Assembly (NCBI GenBank): GCA_046760905.1
Contig: JBHIFB010000067.1
Span: 1-15,830, forward strand
Length of the DNA stretch: 15,830 bases
Reading direction: 5' to 3'
DNA from: JBHIFB01 sp046760905
GTDB lineage: Bacteria; Gemmatimonadota; CAZMKB01
The notes below the pieces were generated by a model. It did not search any database. It was not told the DNA's origin and worked only from the letters and a program-made list of their open reading frames with translations. Made by a program: the position numbers and the translations under genes. Positions 14,604 to 15,830 of the stretch are shown here, in pieces. Every line of letters begins with the position of its first letter. Within the stretch, counting starts at the first letter, position 1.

Positions 14604-15629
14604 GTGGGGAACCTGCAAATCGGTGGAGGATCTCCCATATCGATCCAATCTATGACGAGTACCCAGACTGAGGACGTCAGCAGGACGGTGAGGCAGATAA
14701 GGAGACTCGAAAAAGAGGGTTGTGAAATGGTGAGGGTTGCGGTCAGGAATATGGATTCCGCTGGAAAGCTCGCTCGAATCAAGGAGAAGGTGACTGTTCC
14801 CATAGTAGCCGACATCCATTTCAACCACAGGATAGCGATTGAAGCCATCAAAAATGGGGCCGACAAAATAAGGATCAATCCTGGCAACATCGGGGGCAAG
14901 GAACAGGTCCGGGAAATAGTCAGGGCTGCCAAAGAGAGAGGCATCCCGATCAGGGTGGGAGTCAATTCCGGCTCCCTCGAACAGGAAATCCTCAACAGAC
15001 ATGGATATCCTTCTGCTCAGGCTCTTTTTGAAAGCGCAATCCGAAATGTGAATCTCATCGAAGACATGGACTTTCATGATATAGTGGTTTCGATAAAGTC
15101 AACAGATGTCATGACCACCATCGATAGCTACAGGCTCATTTCCAAGAAGACTTCCCACCCCCTCCACATCGGTCTTACTGAGGCAGGGCTACCGGATACA
15201 GGTACGGTAAAATCTGCTATAGCATTGGGACTCCTTCTATCCGAAGGAATAGGCGATACCATCAGGGTATCGATGACCTCTTCTCCATTGGAGGAGGTAC
15301 GGGTTGCGAAACGAATTCTCCAGGCACTCGGACTGAGGCGTTTTGGCCCGGATATCATTGCCTGCCCCACATGCGGTCGCCTCCAGATTGATCTAATCGC
15401 AATCGCCCGGCAAATCCGGCGGCGATTAGCCGGCAGCACAAAGGACATGAAAATCGCCATCCTCGGCTGTGCTGTGAATGGCCCTGGGGAAGCCAGGGAA
15501 GCAGATATCGGGATCGCCGGAGGGAAGGGAGCCGGATTCCTCATCAAGAACGGAAGGTTCATCCGTAAGGTGAAGGAGGAAGATTTAGTCGATGTCCTTA
15601 TTGAGGAGATAGAGAAATTCCCCCCCTAG
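14604..15629 (+). CDS. ispG: 4-hydroxy-3-methylbut-2-enyl-diphosphate synthase (IspG/GcpE)
   Basis: IspG performs the penultimate MEP-pathway step, reductively opening MEcPP to HMBPP with a [4Fe-4S] cluster. The visible 341 residues include the TIM barrel (VADIHFNHRIAIEAI, KIRINPGNIGG, IRVGVNSGS) and the cluster-binding domain with CPTC (C254, C257), GC289 and E296 in NGPGEA, the expected ligands. It is the short bacterial form. The GTG at 14604 is the first usual start codon in this frame, but family-like sequence (RRKTDPVLV) continues upstream of it to about 14580. The matching start, ATG 14569 (MIK...), is out of frame by two bases. So the true N-terminus is either GTG 14604, losing about 12 residues, or ATG 14569 with a two-base AG excess at 14575-14582. 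Confidence 0.93.
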   Translation: MGNLQIGGGSPISIQSMTSTQTEDVSRTVRQIRRLEKEGCEMVRVAVRNMDSAGKLARIKEKVTVPIVADIHFNHRIAIEAIKNGADKIRINPGNIGGKEQVREIVRAAKERGIPIRVGVNSGSLEQEILNRHGYPSAQALFESAIRNVNLIEDMDFHDIVVSIKSTDVMTTIDSYRLISKKTSHPLHIGLTEAGLPDTGTVKSAIALGLLLSEGIGDTIRVSMTSSPLEEVRVAKRILQALGLRRFGPDIIACPTCGRLQIDLIAIARQIRRRLAGSTKDMKIAILGCAVNGPGEAREADIGIAGGKGAGFLIKNGRFIRKVKEEDLVDVLIEEIEKFPP

Positions 15630-15830
15630 CACCCCCTCCATCCCAAAAAGCGCAATCGTATTCATCGTTGTATGCGCCGCAACGCGCAGCAGCTCCTTAT
15701 CCCCCAAAAGTCCCGCTAGGCCCTCGAGCACTTTTACAAGATACGCCGGTTCATTCGTTTTCCCTCTGAAAGGTACAGGCGAGAGATACGGGGCATCGGT
15801 CTCCAGAAGGATCCGTTCGAGAGGTACGCT
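15585..15830 (-). CDS. TatD family metal-dependent hydrolase, C-terminal part
   Basis: Only the last 81 codons are in the window; the gene continues beyond the right edge. The frame begins SVPLERILLETDAPYLSPVP and contains RGKTNEPAYLVKVLEGLA and then TTMNTIALFG. These are the signature end of TatD/YcfH-type TIM-barrel DNases, with the metal-binding Asp in LETDAP. After LFG, where most family members stop within a few residues, it runs on for 18 residues and ends in TAA at 15587-15585, overlapping the ispG 3' end by 45 bases on the opposite strand. The extension crosses a run of seven C (plus strand) near 15620-15626, where a sequencing slip could alter the end. Confidence 0.88.
   Translation of the reverse strand, partial: SVPLERILLETDAPYLSPVPFRGKTNEPAYLVKVLEGLAGLLGDKELLRVAAHTTMNTIALFGMEGVLGGEFLYLLNKDID

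Noticed and set aside
14499..15077. Minus-strand ORF opposite the start of ispG
   Set aside because: The ispG frame there carries strong family motifs; the antisense translation shows none.
1..15830. CRISPR arrays, complete insertion sequences, tRNA or rRNA genes
   Set aside because: No regularly spaced repeats, transposase motifs or RNA gene signatures were seen on either strand.

Overview
This window is a dense, mostly minus-strand block of bacterial housekeeping genes. The families are bacterial and the G+C content looks moderate. I cannot name the phylum. The gene order obgE-dprA / hrcA-dnaJ-rsmE-hit / rpsU-mutS2-dnaG-rpoD suggests an uncultured or deep-branching Gram-negative-type lineage, but that is inference. 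The code is standard: TGA is the ordinary stop of rpoD, dnaG, mutS2 and the small HIT-like gene. One catalytic-site TGA, however, appears to encode selenocysteine, so the organism should carry selA, selB, selC and selD elsewhere.

Layout, left to right. Positions 1-523 hold no convincing protein gene. They contain a compact, strongly folded minus-strand element (about 85-305) that looks like a structured noncoding RNA, three good promoter-like sequences, and a terminal-type hairpin. A small plus-strand gene for a Cys-rich HIT-like protein follows (524-793). Converging on it is a minus-strand gene (814-2406) for an exported TPR protein with a C-terminal TlpA-like thioredoxin domain. Its active site reads Sec-Pro-Ser-Cys, the Sec being an in-frame TGA with a good bacterial SECIS-like hairpin just downstream. 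Taken as two ORFs split by a stop, this gene would be missed or called broken.

The selenoprotein gene is the last of a tight minus-strand run: rpsU (bS21), mutS2, dnaG, rpoD, selenoprotein. This is a version of the classical macromolecular synthesis operon (rpsU-dnaG-rpoD) with mutS2 inserted. To its right lies a second run, hrcA-dnaJ-rsmE-hit (heat-shock repressor, chaperone, 16S rRNA methyltransferase, HIT hydrolase), with a promoter before hrcA but no dnaK, grpE or CIRCE. A third run, obgE-dprA, overlaps by 14 bp. Divergent from obgE is ispG of the MEP isoprenoid pathway, whose N-terminus appears shifted out of frame by a two-base AG repeat. The window ends in the 3' part of a tatD-family gene that converges on ispG and overlaps its tail.

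Best leads: the selenocysteine TPR-TlpA protein with its SECIS, the folded RNA element at the left end, and the ispG start anomaly.
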